From Pseudomonas oryzihabitans (GTDB taxonomy: Bacteria > Pseudomonadota > Gammaproteobacteria > Pseudomonadales > Pseudomonadaceae), in NCBI RefSeq assembly GCF_007665395.1, contig NZ_VDND01000021.1, positions 1 through 32,810 of the forward strand: DNA of 32,810 nt, written 5' to 3'. The translations under genes and the position numbers were made by a program. Below the pieces are notes generated by a model, which was not told where the DNA came from, searched no databases, and was given only the letters and a program-made list of their open reading frames with translations. Of the stretch, positions 26,412 through 32,810 are shown one piece after another (position 1 is the stretch's first letter; each line of letters opens with the position of its first letter).

Positions 26412-26455
26412 AAAAAAAGAACCCCGCCGGCTCAGCCGCGCGGGGTTCTTTTTTT
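26412..26455. terminator. Bidirectional rho-independent terminator
   Basis: AAAAAAAGAACCCCGC (26412-26427) and GCGGGGTTCTTTTTTT (26440-26455) are perfect inverse complements around a short GC-rich centre. A-tracts and T-tracts on both sides let it work in either direction, ending the DUF2388 transcript (plus) and the gcvH transcript (minus). Confidence 0.95.
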
Positions 26456-26483
26456 CCGAGGTCGCGCAGCGCGCGCGGGGCCT

Positions 26484-26867
26484 CTAGCTCTCGCTGGCCT
26501 GGCGATAGCCGTCGGCGTCCAGCAGCTTGTCCAGCTCGGCCGGATCCTGCGGCTTGAGCTTGAAGAACCAGGCGCCATAGGGCTCGCCGTTGACCTGCTC
26601 GGGTGCGTCGGCCAGGGCCTCGTTGGTGGCGATGACTTCACCACCCACCGGGGCATAGATGTCCGACGCCGCCTTGACCGACTCCACCACGCCCGCCTGC
26701 TCACCGGCGCCGAGGGTCTTGCCGATCTCCGGCAGCTCGATGAAGACCACATCGCCCAGGGCCTCCTGGGCATGGTCGGAAATGCCGACGGTGACGCTAC
26801 CATCGGCTTCCAGGCGCGCCCATTCGTGGCTGGCGGCATAACGCAGGTCGGCGGGAATCTGGCTCAT
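26484..26867 (-). CDS. gcvH: Glycine cleavage system H protein
   Basis: The lipoyl carrier of the glycine cleavage complex, shuttling the aminomethyl group from P to T protein. The 127-residue product has the lipoylation lysine K65 in VESVKAASD, with the typical SHEWAR start and GEPYGAWFFKL C-terminal part. The start ATG at 26865-26867 (MSQIPADLRYA) has GAGGA upstream. The longer open frame above it is not homologous. Oddly it stands alone: gcvT and gcvP, which accompany it in most pseudomonads, are not adjacent. The next gene is a GH5 glycosidase on one side and a terminator on the other. No glycine riboswitch is recognisable in the 144 bases upstream. Confidence 0.95.
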   Translation of the reverse strand: MSQIPADLRYAASHEWARLEADGSVTVGISDHAQEALGDVVFIELPEIGKTLGAGEQAGVVESVKAASDIYAPVGGEVIATNEALADAPEQVNGEPYGAWFFKLKPQDPAELDKLLDADGYRQASES

Positions 26868-27011
26868 GAGGGGTCCTCGGGCTGGCACGGTTGAAGGAGC
26901 GGCGAAGCAAGGGCCGCGAACGCCCTTCTGGCGCAGGCGCCGTCGCTCGGGTGCCGCTCTAAAAGCCAAGGGTAGCCTGCCAACCCTGAGGACCGCCATC
27001 GTCAGCGGCGC

Positions 27012-28055
27012 TTAATTGGGTCCGATCCGCGTGCAGCTGGTGTTGTCGACGTACTTCTTCAGCGTCGCCCACTGCGGCCGATCCACGCCGTTGATGGGTT
27101 CCACCGCCAGGTTGTAGTTGGCCCAACCCGGTCCTGCGGCCCAGTAGCTGGCCGGGATGCAGTTCTGCTTGAGATAGGCCAGCATGTTGTCCATGGCCAC
27201 CAGCCAGCGCGGATCGTCGTCCGGCACGCCGAATTCGCCGATGTAGCCCTGCTTGCCGTTCTTCTTCAACCAGTCGACGAAGGGCTTGACCCTATTGACC
27301 CCGACCTGGGGATCGAAGCCGCTCATGTCCTTGCTGGCGTATTGGCCACCGCCGTCGTTGTCGAAATAGACGTGGGCGGAAAAGATCAGCTTGTTCGCCG
27401 GATCCTTGAGCGCCAGCAGCGGGTCGTTCCACTGCGGCCAGCGTGCGGCGCTGGACCAGCCATTGCCCTCGACGATGATGGGGTGCACGTTGTCCACGGT
27501 GCGGATGCCATTGATGCCGTGCTGGGCGGCGGTCGGCCAGAAGGCCACGGCGTCGTGGGGCTCGTTCATGATGTCGTAGCCATAGAGCGCCGGATGCTTG
27601 CCGAAGCGGAAGGCCAGGCGGTAGGTCACGTCCCAGTAGTTGAAGTAGGTGACCTTGCCGGCGCCGATCACCTCGCCGCGATAGCGGGCGTAGTTGTGCA
27701 GGTCGAGGATCACCTTCACGTCGTATTTCTGCGCGTAGTTGAGCGTCTGGGTGATCAGGGCGCCGTAGTCCGGGTCCAGCATCGAATTCAGCGTGGGCTG
27801 GATGCGTTCCCAGATGATCGGGAAGCGCACCAGCTTGATACCCTTGGCGCTCCAGTCCTTGAAGTGCTGCTCGCTGGGAAAGACGTAGTTGCGGTTGTTC
27901 ATTCCCGGGAGCACCTGGCTGGCGAAACCGGCGCCGGAGAAGTTGAGACCGACCAGTTCGACCGCCTGGGCCGAGCCGAACAGCGCGCTGGTCAGGGCCA
28001 GGGTACCGGCGAGACGCAGCGAAAGATGGCGCAAGCGCCGGGTAAGGGATTGCAT
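27012..28055 (-). CDS. Secreted GH5-family glycoside hydrolase (endoglucanase-like)
   Basis: A 347-residue enzyme with an N-terminal signal peptide (cleavage near SAQA-V, residue 31). The glycoside hydrolase family 5 signature is present: acid/base E165 in YDIMNEPHD and nucleophile E274 in GYIGEFGVP, plus the conserved VRFPIIWER and LDLHNYARYRG segments. The likely activity is endo-beta-1,4-glucanase on cellulose or a related beta-glucan, or turnover of a self-made polysaccharide. There is no carbohydrate-binding module. The start ATG at 28053-28055 has AGGTG just upstream. It is divergent from the sorbosone-dehydrogenase-like gene, sharing a 456-base region. No bcs cellulose-synthase genes are in view, so a role in plant-surface degradation is as likely as biofilm remodelling. 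Confidence 0.9.
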   Translation of the reverse strand: MQSLTRRLRHLSLRLAGTLALTSALFGSAQAVELVGLNFSGAGFASQVLPGMNNRNYVFPSEQHFKDWSAKGIKLVRFPIIWERIQPTLNSMLDPDYGALITQTLNYAQKYDVKVILDLHNYARYRGEVIGAGKVTYFNYWDVTYRLAFRFGKHPALYGYDIMNEPHDAVAFWPTAAQHGINGIRTVDNVHPIIVEGNGWSSAARWPQWNDPLLALKDPANKLIFSAHVYFDNDGGGQYASKDMSGFDPQVGVNRVKPFVDWLKKNGKQGYIGEFGVPDDDPRWLVAMDNMLAYLKQNCIPASYWAAGPGWANYNLAVEPINGVDRPQWATLKKYVDNTSCTRIGPN

Positions 28056-28511
28056 GACTGCACCTGTAGGAAAAGGATAGTCCCCGCCTTCCGCAACCTA
28101 GCGGGCTCCTGGCGTGGGCGAACTCAGCGGCCGCGTCCTCCTGCGGCGCCGTTTGGTGCGACTTCGTCGTCATTGTTGACGCAGCTATCGGCGTCCCCGC
28201 CCGTACCTTTAGCCACTATTTCCCTTCAAAAACAGTTAGTTACTGATTATTTCACGTCAGATTGCCGACACTTGGTCGCGCGGTTCGACGTGCCTGAGCT
28301 AACGCCTTGAATCAGCGAGACTTTCTGTATCCAGGAAAAAACGAACGAAGCGGCCAAGCGCGCGAAGAGACCAGATTTCTATCCAGGGTCATTTTGTAAC
28401 CTTCCAACAGCCTGCCTCCTGGGTACCCGGGCTGGCCACCGGCTGCACACCCGCCGGAACGTTCTCCTCCCCCCGGGCTCTATCCCTGCGAGTCCCCGCG
28501 AGAGCCCTGCC
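28056..28511. other. 456-base divergent regulatory region, AT-richer core
   Basis: This gap separates two divergent genes for exported proteins. The central part (about 28205-28395) is clearly lower in GC than its surroundings, as expected for promoters. A small inverted repeat CGTCA-ttgt-TGACG lies at 28168-28181 and CAGT-tagtt-ACTG near 28230. No promoter could be assigned confidently and no coding sequence was seen. Confidence 0.5.
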
Positions 28512-29840
28512 ATGCCCCCTTGCGCGCCCCTGACGCTTCGCACCCTGAGCCTGATCCTGGCCGCTGCTGCGCTGCTGGGCTGCGGCGAGACCGCCTGCCT
28601 GCAACAGGCAGCCGGTTTCGGCCCCACGCCGACGCTGCCGGAGCCGCACCGGACGCTGCTGCCCACCATCAACGTGGCGCCCGCGGTGGGCTGGTCCGAG
28701 GGCGGGCGGCCCATTGCCGCGCCGGGTACCCAGGTGCAGGCCTTCGCCAGCGGCCTCGACCATCCGCGCTGGCTCTATGTGCTGCCCAATGGCGATGTCC
28801 TGGTGGCCGAAAGCAACGCGCCCAAGCGCGACGGCTTTCCCGGCCTCAAGAACTGGATCGCCGGCCTGTTCATGCAGAAGGCCGGTGCCGGCGTGCCCAG
28901 CGCCGATCGCATCACCCTGCTACGGGACGCCGACGGTGATGGCATCGCCGAAACCCGCAGCGTCTTCGCCGAGCATCTGCACTCGCCGTTCGGCATGGTG
29001 CTGGTGGATGACGACTTCTACGTCGCCAACGCCGATGCCCTGGTGCGCTTCACCTACCGCCCGGGTGCGACCCGCCTGGAAGGCCAGCCGGTCACGGTCA
29101 CCGAGCTGCCGGCAGGCATCAATCACCACTGGACCAAGAATGTCATCGCCAGCCGCGATGGCAAGAAGCTCTACCTGACCGTCGGCTCCAACAGCAACGT
29201 CGGTGAAAACGGCCTGGACCTCGAGCAGGGCCGGGCCGCGATCTGGGAGCTGGACCGCGCCAGTGGCCAGAAACGCCCGTTTGCCACCGGCCTGCGCAAC
29301 CCCAACGGCCTGGACTGGGAGCCCACCACCGGCACGCTATGGACGGTGGTCAACGAGCGTGACGAGATCGGTAGCGACCTGGTCCCCGACTATGCCACCT
29401 CGGTGCAGGACGGCGGCTTCTACGGCTGGCCCTACAGCTACTGGGGCCAGACCGTGGACCGCCGGGTCCAGCCGCCGCGACCGGACCTGGTGGCCAGGGC
29501 GCTCACCCCCGACTACGCCCTGGGCACCCATACCGCCTCCCTCGGCCTCGCCTTCGCCAGCGCCGATACCCAGTTGCCGGCAGCGTTCCGCCAGGGCCTG
29601 TTCGTGGGCCAGCACGGCTCCTGGAACCGCGATCCCAAGAGCGGCTACAAGGTCATCTTCATCCCCTTCCTGAACGGCAGGCCCAGCGGGCCGCCGCGCG
29701 ATCTGCTGACCGGCTTCCTCAACGCCAGGGAAGAAGCCCAGGGCCGCCCGGTCGGCGTGGTCAACGATGGTCGCGGCGCGCTGCTGGTGGCCGATGATGT
29801 CGGCAACACCCTCTGGCGGGTGAGCGCCCAGCGACCCTGA
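28512..29840 (+). CDS. Lipoprotein PQQ-type sugar (L-sorbosone) dehydrogenase-like protein
   Basis: A 442-residue beta-propeller protein related to soluble aldose/sorbosone dehydrogenases that use PQQ. The N-terminus is a lipoprotein signal with lipobox LLGC (C24), so it is probably anchored in the periplasm. Recognisable propeller pieces are LDHPRWLYVLPNGDVLVAES, NHHWTKNVIASRDGKKLYLTVGSNSN, FATGLRNPNGLDWEP, VNERDEIGSDLVPDY, FVGQHGSWNR and VVNDGRGALLVADD. A DADGDG segment near 138 resembles a calcium loop. The substrate cannot be predicted; 'sorbosone' is only the family label. The ribosome binding site is weak (GAGAG). It is divergent from the GH5 gene, and pmrA follows 130 bases downstream. 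Confidence 0.87.
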   Translation: MPPCAPLTLRTLSLILAAAALLGCGETACLQQAAGFGPTPTLPEPHRTLLPTINVAPAVGWSEGGRPIAAPGTQVQAFASGLDHPRWLYVLPNGDVLVAESNAPKRDGFPGLKNWIAGLFMQKAGAGVPSADRITLLRDADGDGIAETRSVFAEHLHSPFGMVLVDDDFYVANADALVRFTYRPGATRLEGQPVTVTELPAGINHHWTKNVIASRDGKKLYLTVGSNSNVGENGLDLEQGRAAIWELDRASGQKRPFATGLRNPNGLDWEPTTGTLWTVVNERDEIGSDLVPDYATSVQDGGFYGWPYSYWGQTVDRRVQPPRPDLVARALTPDYALGTHTASLGLAFASADTQLPAAFRQGLFVGQHGSWNRDPKSGYKVIFIPFLNGRPSGPPRDLLTGFLNAREEAQGRPVGVVNDGRGALLVADDVGNTLWRVSAQRP

Positions 29841-29851
29841 GCGCCGCCTGC

Positions 29852-29868
29852 GTTAATCCGTCCTTAAG
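29852..29868 (+). promoter_or_regulatory. PmrA-type binding box upstream of pmrA
   Basis: GTTAAT and CTTAAG are separated by exactly five bases, matching the direct-repeat consensus YTTAAK-N5-YTTAAK of PmrA/QseB-family regulators with one deviation. It lies about 100 bases before the pmrA start, consistent with autoregulation. A further CTAAGC follows at 29878-29883. Confidence 0.65.
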
Positions 29869-29970
29869 CGCCTCGGCCTAAGCTTGTTCCTGACCATCCC
29901 GGGGATGGTCACCGCTCTTGCCGAGGCAGGCCCGGAGCGGTAAAACCGATCTACCGCCTGGGAAACTCCG

Positions 29971-30645
29971 ATGAGAATACTGCTGGCCGAAGACGACATG
30001 CTGCTGGGTGACGGGATCCGCGCCGGCCTGGCCCTGGAAGGCGACACGGTCGACTGGGTCACCGATGGCCAGGCCGCGCAAGCCGCGCTGGAAACCGATC
30101 CCTTCGACCTGGTGGTGCTCGACATCGGCTTGCCGCGCCGCTCGGGCCTAGAGGTGCTGGCCGCCCTGCGCAAGCGTGGCAATGCCACCCCCGTGCTGAT
30201 CCTCACCGCGCGCGACAAGGTCACCGACCGGGTCACCGGCCTGGACACCGGTGCCGATGATTACCTGACCAAGCCCTTCGACCTCGACGAACTGCTCGCC
30301 CGGGTACGCGCCCTGACCCGCCGCAGCACCGGCCGCGCCCAGCCGCAGCTGGAGCACAACGACCTGCGGGTCGATCCGGCGACCCACCGGGTGACCCTGG
30401 CCGGCCAGCCGGTCGACCTGGCACCCCGGGAATACGCCCTGCTGCGCCTGCTGCTGGAGAACATGGGCAAGGTACTCTCGCGCAATCGTCTGGAGCACGC
30501 CCTCTACGGCTGGGACGGCGACGTCGAGAGCAACGCCATCGAGGTCCATATCCATCACCTGAGACGCAAGCTCGGCAGCAGCCTGATCCGCACCGTGCGC
30601 GGCATCGGCTACGGTATCGACCAGCCCGAACGGCCCGCCTCGTGA
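29971..30645 (+). CDS. pmrA: PmrA-like response regulator (OmpR/PhoB family)
   Basis: A DNA-binding response regulator of 224 residues. The receiver has E7-D8-D9, phospho-acceptor D51 (VVLDIGLPRRSGL), T79 and K101 (LTKPFD). The winged-helix domain ends in LIRTVRGIGYGID. From memory it is very close to P. aeruginosa PmrA (MRILLAEDD, GDTVDWVTDG, DIGLPRRSG, YGWDGDVESNAIEVHIHH), which controls lipid A modification and polymyxin resistance. QseB is the main alternative. The ATG has GGGAAA upstream. The stop TGA overlaps the pmrB GTG (GTGA), so the pair is translationally coupled. A PmrA-type box lies in front. Confidence 0.85.
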   Translation: MRILLAEDDMLLGDGIRAGLALEGDTVDWVTDGQAAQAALETDPFDLVVLDIGLPRRSGLEVLAALRKRGNATPVLILTARDKVTDRVTGLDTGADDYLTKPFDLDELLARVRALTRRSTGRAQPQLEHNDLRVDPATHRVTLAGQPVDLAPREYALLRLLLENMGKVLSRNRLEHALYGWDGDVESNAIEVHIHHLRRKLGSSLIRTVRGIGYGIDQPERPAS

Positions 30646-32018
30646 TCGACGGCCCGGCCAGTTCGCTACGGCGGCGACTGCTGACCCTGCTGCTCTGCGG
30701 GATCTTCGCCTGCTGGCTGATCGCGGCCCTGGTGACCTACCAGCTGGTCCTGCGCCAGGTGAATCGCCTGGCGGACGAGGACATGCTCGACTTCGGCTCG
30801 GCGGCGCTGCACCTGGCCACCCTGGGCGAGGGAGGCGACCAGGCCCTGTCGCCGGCCTCCCAGGCCCTGGAGCGCAGCCGCTCGGCCATCGCCGACCTGC
30901 CGCTGTTCAAACGGCGCAATGCCCTGGGCTATCTGCTGCAGGCAGGCGACCAGCGCCTCGGCACCCCGGCCCCGCCGACCGGCCTGCTCGACCAGCCGCC
31001 CGGCTTCAGCAGCCTGCTGGCCGAGGGTCAGCATTGGCGTGTCCTGCGGCTGAGCAGTGGCGACGGACGCATCTGGATCTACGAAAACCTCGCCGACCGC
31101 CGTGGCGCCACCCACCTGCTGCTGCTGGGCTCGCTGTTTCCCCTGGCCCTCGCCCTGCCGGTACTGGCCGCGCTCATCTGGTTCGGCGTGACCCGCGGCC
31201 TCGAACCCCTGCGCCAGCTCGCCGCGCAGATCAAGCAGCGCTCCGCCCAGCGGCTGGAGCCGCTGCCGCTGAATCGGGTGCCGTTGGAGGCGGCGGTGCT
31301 GGTCGAGGAGATCAATGCCCTGCTGCAACGCCTGGATGGCGCCCTGGAAGCCGAGCGCCGCCTGACCAGCGACGCCGCCCACGAGATCCGCACGCCGCTC
31401 GCCAGCCTGCTGACCCATACCCAGGTGGCCCTGAGATCCAGCGACCCCCAGGCCCATGCCCGCGGCCTGCTGCAGGTGCGGCGCAGCGCCGAACGCATCA
31501 GCCAGCTGATGGAGCAGATCCTGCTCCTGGCCCGCCTGGACAGCGGCGCCCTGCAGGAGCAGTTCGTACCCGTCCACCTGGGGCGCCTGGCGGCGGATAC
31601 CCTCTCCGAACTCGCGCCGCTGGCCATCGACAAGAACATCGACCTGGTACTCGAGGACCAGGATGTCCAACTGGCCGGCATTCCCACCTGGCTCGGCGTC
31701 CTGCTGACCAACCTGGTGGGCAACGCCATCCGCTATACCCCGGGCGACGGCCAGGTGCTGGTCAGGGTCGTGGCGGGCAGCCCCGGCCGGGTGCGGATCG
31801 AGGTCTGCGACAGCGGCCCCGGCGTCACGCCGCAGGAGCGGGCGATGATCTTCACCCGCTTCTACCGCAGCGAGAGCGCCGGGCAGAACGTCGGCAGCGG
31901 CCTGGGCCTGCCCATCGTCAAGCGCATCGTGGAAATCCATGGGGGCAGCCTGCAACTGGGCGAGGGCCTGCAGGGCCGCGGCCTGGGCGTGTACATCGAG
32001 CTGCCCGGCACGGCCTGA
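30642..32018 (+). CDS. pmrB: PmrB-like sensor histidine kinase
   Basis: The membrane sensor partner of the preceding regulator. The 458-residue protein has transmembrane segments at about 11-33 and 158-182, a periplasmic loop of about 125 residues, a HAMP-like linker, H247 in SDAAHEIRTPLAS, the N box NLVGNAIRYTPG, DSGPGVT and GSGLGLPIVKRI. In PmrB the periplasmic loop senses metal ions or cationic peptides; no ExxE iron-binding motif is obvious here, so the signal is uncertain. It starts at GTG 30642 overlapping the pmrA stop by four bases. The gene name rests mainly on its partner; QseC/TctE-type kinases look similar. Confidence 0.82.
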   Translation: MIDGPASSLRRRLLTLLLCGIFACWLIAALVTYQLVLRQVNRLADEDMLDFGSAALHLATLGEGGDQALSPASQALERSRSAIADLPLFKRRNALGYLLQAGDQRLGTPAPPTGLLDQPPGFSSLLAEGQHWRVLRLSSGDGRIWIYENLADRRGATHLLLLGSLFPLALALPVLAALIWFGVTRGLEPLRQLAAQIKQRSAQRLEPLPLNRVPLEAAVLVEEINALLQRLDGALEAERRLTSDAAHEIRTPLASLLTHTQVALRSSDPQAHARGLLQVRRSAERISQLMEQILLLARLDSGALQEQFVPVHLGRLAADTLSELAPLAIDKNIDLVLEDQDVQLAGIPTWLGVLLTNLVGNAIRYTPGDGQVLVRVVAGSPGRVRIEVCDSGPGVTPQERAMIFTRFYRSESAGQNVGSGLGLPIVKRIVEIHGGSLQLGEGLQGRGLGVYIELPGTA

Positions 32019-32127
32019 GGCGGGCGCCTACGACCAAGGCCATCTTTTACCCGGGCCGGCCGAAGGCTTACAGTGGCGGGATTCGCCACGCGCGAAGCGA
32101 AGTCCCGCTACCTGGAGAGCCCGGCCC

Positions 32128-32742
32128 ATGTCCATGATCCTGTACCACACTCCCGCCTCGCCCTTCGGTCGCAAAGTCGTGGTGATGCTCCACGAGACGG
32201 ACCTGATCGAGCAGGTGGAAGTGGAAATCGTCCAGCAGACGCCGCTCAATCCCAACCGCGACGTCCTGGATACCAACCCGGCCGGCAAGATCCCCGCCCT
32301 GCGCCTGGCCGATGGCACCTGCCTGCACGACAGCCGCGTCATCCTCGACTACCTGGATACCCTGCACGAGCGCCCGCCGCTGATCCCGCGCCAGGGCCCG
32401 CAGCGCTGGCGGCGGCTGACCCTGGCCTCGCTGTGCGACGCCATGATGGAAGCCGCCGTGCAGATTCGCTACGAGAGCTTCATGCGCCCGCCAGGCATGC
32501 AGTGGAAGCTCTGGCTGGACAACCAGCAGGAAAAGATCGCCCGGGCGCTGGACTACTTCGAGCGCGAGGCCATCGCCGAGCTGGACGGTGACTTCGACGT
32601 GGCCAGCCTGGGCATGGCCTGCCTGCTGGGCTACCTGGATTTCCGCATCCCCACCTGGGCCTGGCGCAGCGACTGCCCGCGCATCGCCGCCTGGTACGCC
32701 CGCACCGGCGAGCGCCCCTCGCTGCAGGCGACCCGTCCCTGA
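32128..32742 (+). CDS. Glutathione S-transferase family protein
   Basis: A 204-residue protein with an N-terminal thioredoxin-like domain (about 1-80: ILYHTPASPFGRKV with S11 in the catalytic position, NPAGKIPALRL with the cis-Pro glutathione-binding motif, and HDSRVILDYLD) and an all-helical C-terminal domain. It would conjugate or use glutathione in the cytoplasm; the substrate is unknown. The start ATG at 32128 (MSMILYH) has GGAGAG upstream; a second ATG lies two codons later. It begins 109 bases after pmrB, so it may or may not be in that operon. The glutathione it needs is made by gshA in this same window, though the two genes are distant and need not be linked. Confidence 0.93.
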   Translation: MSMILYHTPASPFGRKVVVMLHETDLIEQVEVEIVQQTPLNPNRDVLDTNPAGKIPALRLADGTCLHDSRVILDYLDTLHERPPLIPRQGPQRWRRLTLASLCDAMMEAAVQIRYESFMRPPGMQWKLWLDNQQEKIARALDYFEREAIAELDGDFDVASLGMACLLGYLDFRIPTWAWRSDCPRIAAWYARTGERPSLQATRP

Positions 32743-32810
32743 GCGACGGCTAGGTGTGATCTCTCAGTAGGTTGTTCATCCGGGGCATTCCCGGAATTCT
32801 GGAAGCGCGA

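Noticed and set aside
26868..27011. Glycine riboswitch upstream of gcvH
   Set aside because: The conserved glycine-aptamer core segments could not be found in these bases.
28168..28181. FleQ-type or other operator (CGTCA-ttgt-TGACG) in the GH5/dehydrogenase gap
   Set aside because: The half-site spacing is two bases shorter than the FleQ consensus and five-base inverted repeats are expected by chance.
32743..32810. Terminator after the GST gene (CCGGG-gcatt-CCCGG)
   Set aside because: The short stem has no following T-run and the window ends soon after, so nothing firm can be said.

Overview
The window reads as the chromosome of a GC-rich gammaproteobacterium, almost certainly a Pseudomonas. 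The protein sequences, the tRNA-Tyr/Gly/Thr-tuf cluster, and a gene order that from memory closely follows the P. aeruginosa pckA-hslO-hslR-rimK-envZ-ompR-tex-gshA-argA-argE stretch all point that way. REP-type intergenic palindromes also fit. The species cannot be fixed by eye; the P. oryzihabitans or P. stutzeri neighbourhoods are guesses only.

Layout. 1-1160 (minus): a stringent-type promoter drives tRNA-Tyr, tRNA-Gly, tRNA-Thr and tuf (EF-Tu, cut by the window edge). 1284-4395 (minus): pckA, hslO (Hsp33) and hslR (Hsp15), a gluconeogenesis and heat-stress block. 4484-6654 (plus): the tight rimA-rimB-rimK operon, coupling cyclic-di-GMP to glutamylation of ribosomal protein S6. 6765-9992: envZ and ompR on the minus strand, separated by a plus-strand undecaprenyl-diphosphatase gene and a 142-bp palindromic element. 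10168-14660 (plus): tex, a hotdog thioesterase and gshA (TTG start). 14661-15516: a gene-free, repeat-packed intergenic region. 15517-18139 (minus): argA and argE of arginine synthesis. 18309-26402 (plus): a CYTH triphosphatase, an orphan GspE/PilB-type ATPase, a 1448-residue hybrid histidine kinase and a small secreted DUF2388 protein. 26484-28055 (minus): a solitary gcvH and a secreted GH5 glycosidase. 28512-32742 (plus): a lipoprotein sorbosone-dehydrogenase-like enzyme, a pmrA-pmrB two-component operon with a PmrA-type box in front, and a glutathione S-transferase.

Most of the window is conserved core genome. Regulation and envelope stress are the recurring themes: two complete two-component pairs (OmpR/EnvZ, PmrA/PmrB), a large hybrid kinase, an EAL phosphodiesterase, and heat- and thiol-stress functions (Hsp33, Hsp15, GshA, GST). 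I did not find a clearly new multi-gene system. The most unusual points are the split ompR/envZ locus with its inserted uppP-like gene and palindrome, and the dense set of palindromic repeats, especially between gshA and argA. The pairing of an orphan secretion ATPase with a multi-sensor hybrid kinase is a further point. Domain names and family roles come from recognising motifs in the translations; no database search was run.
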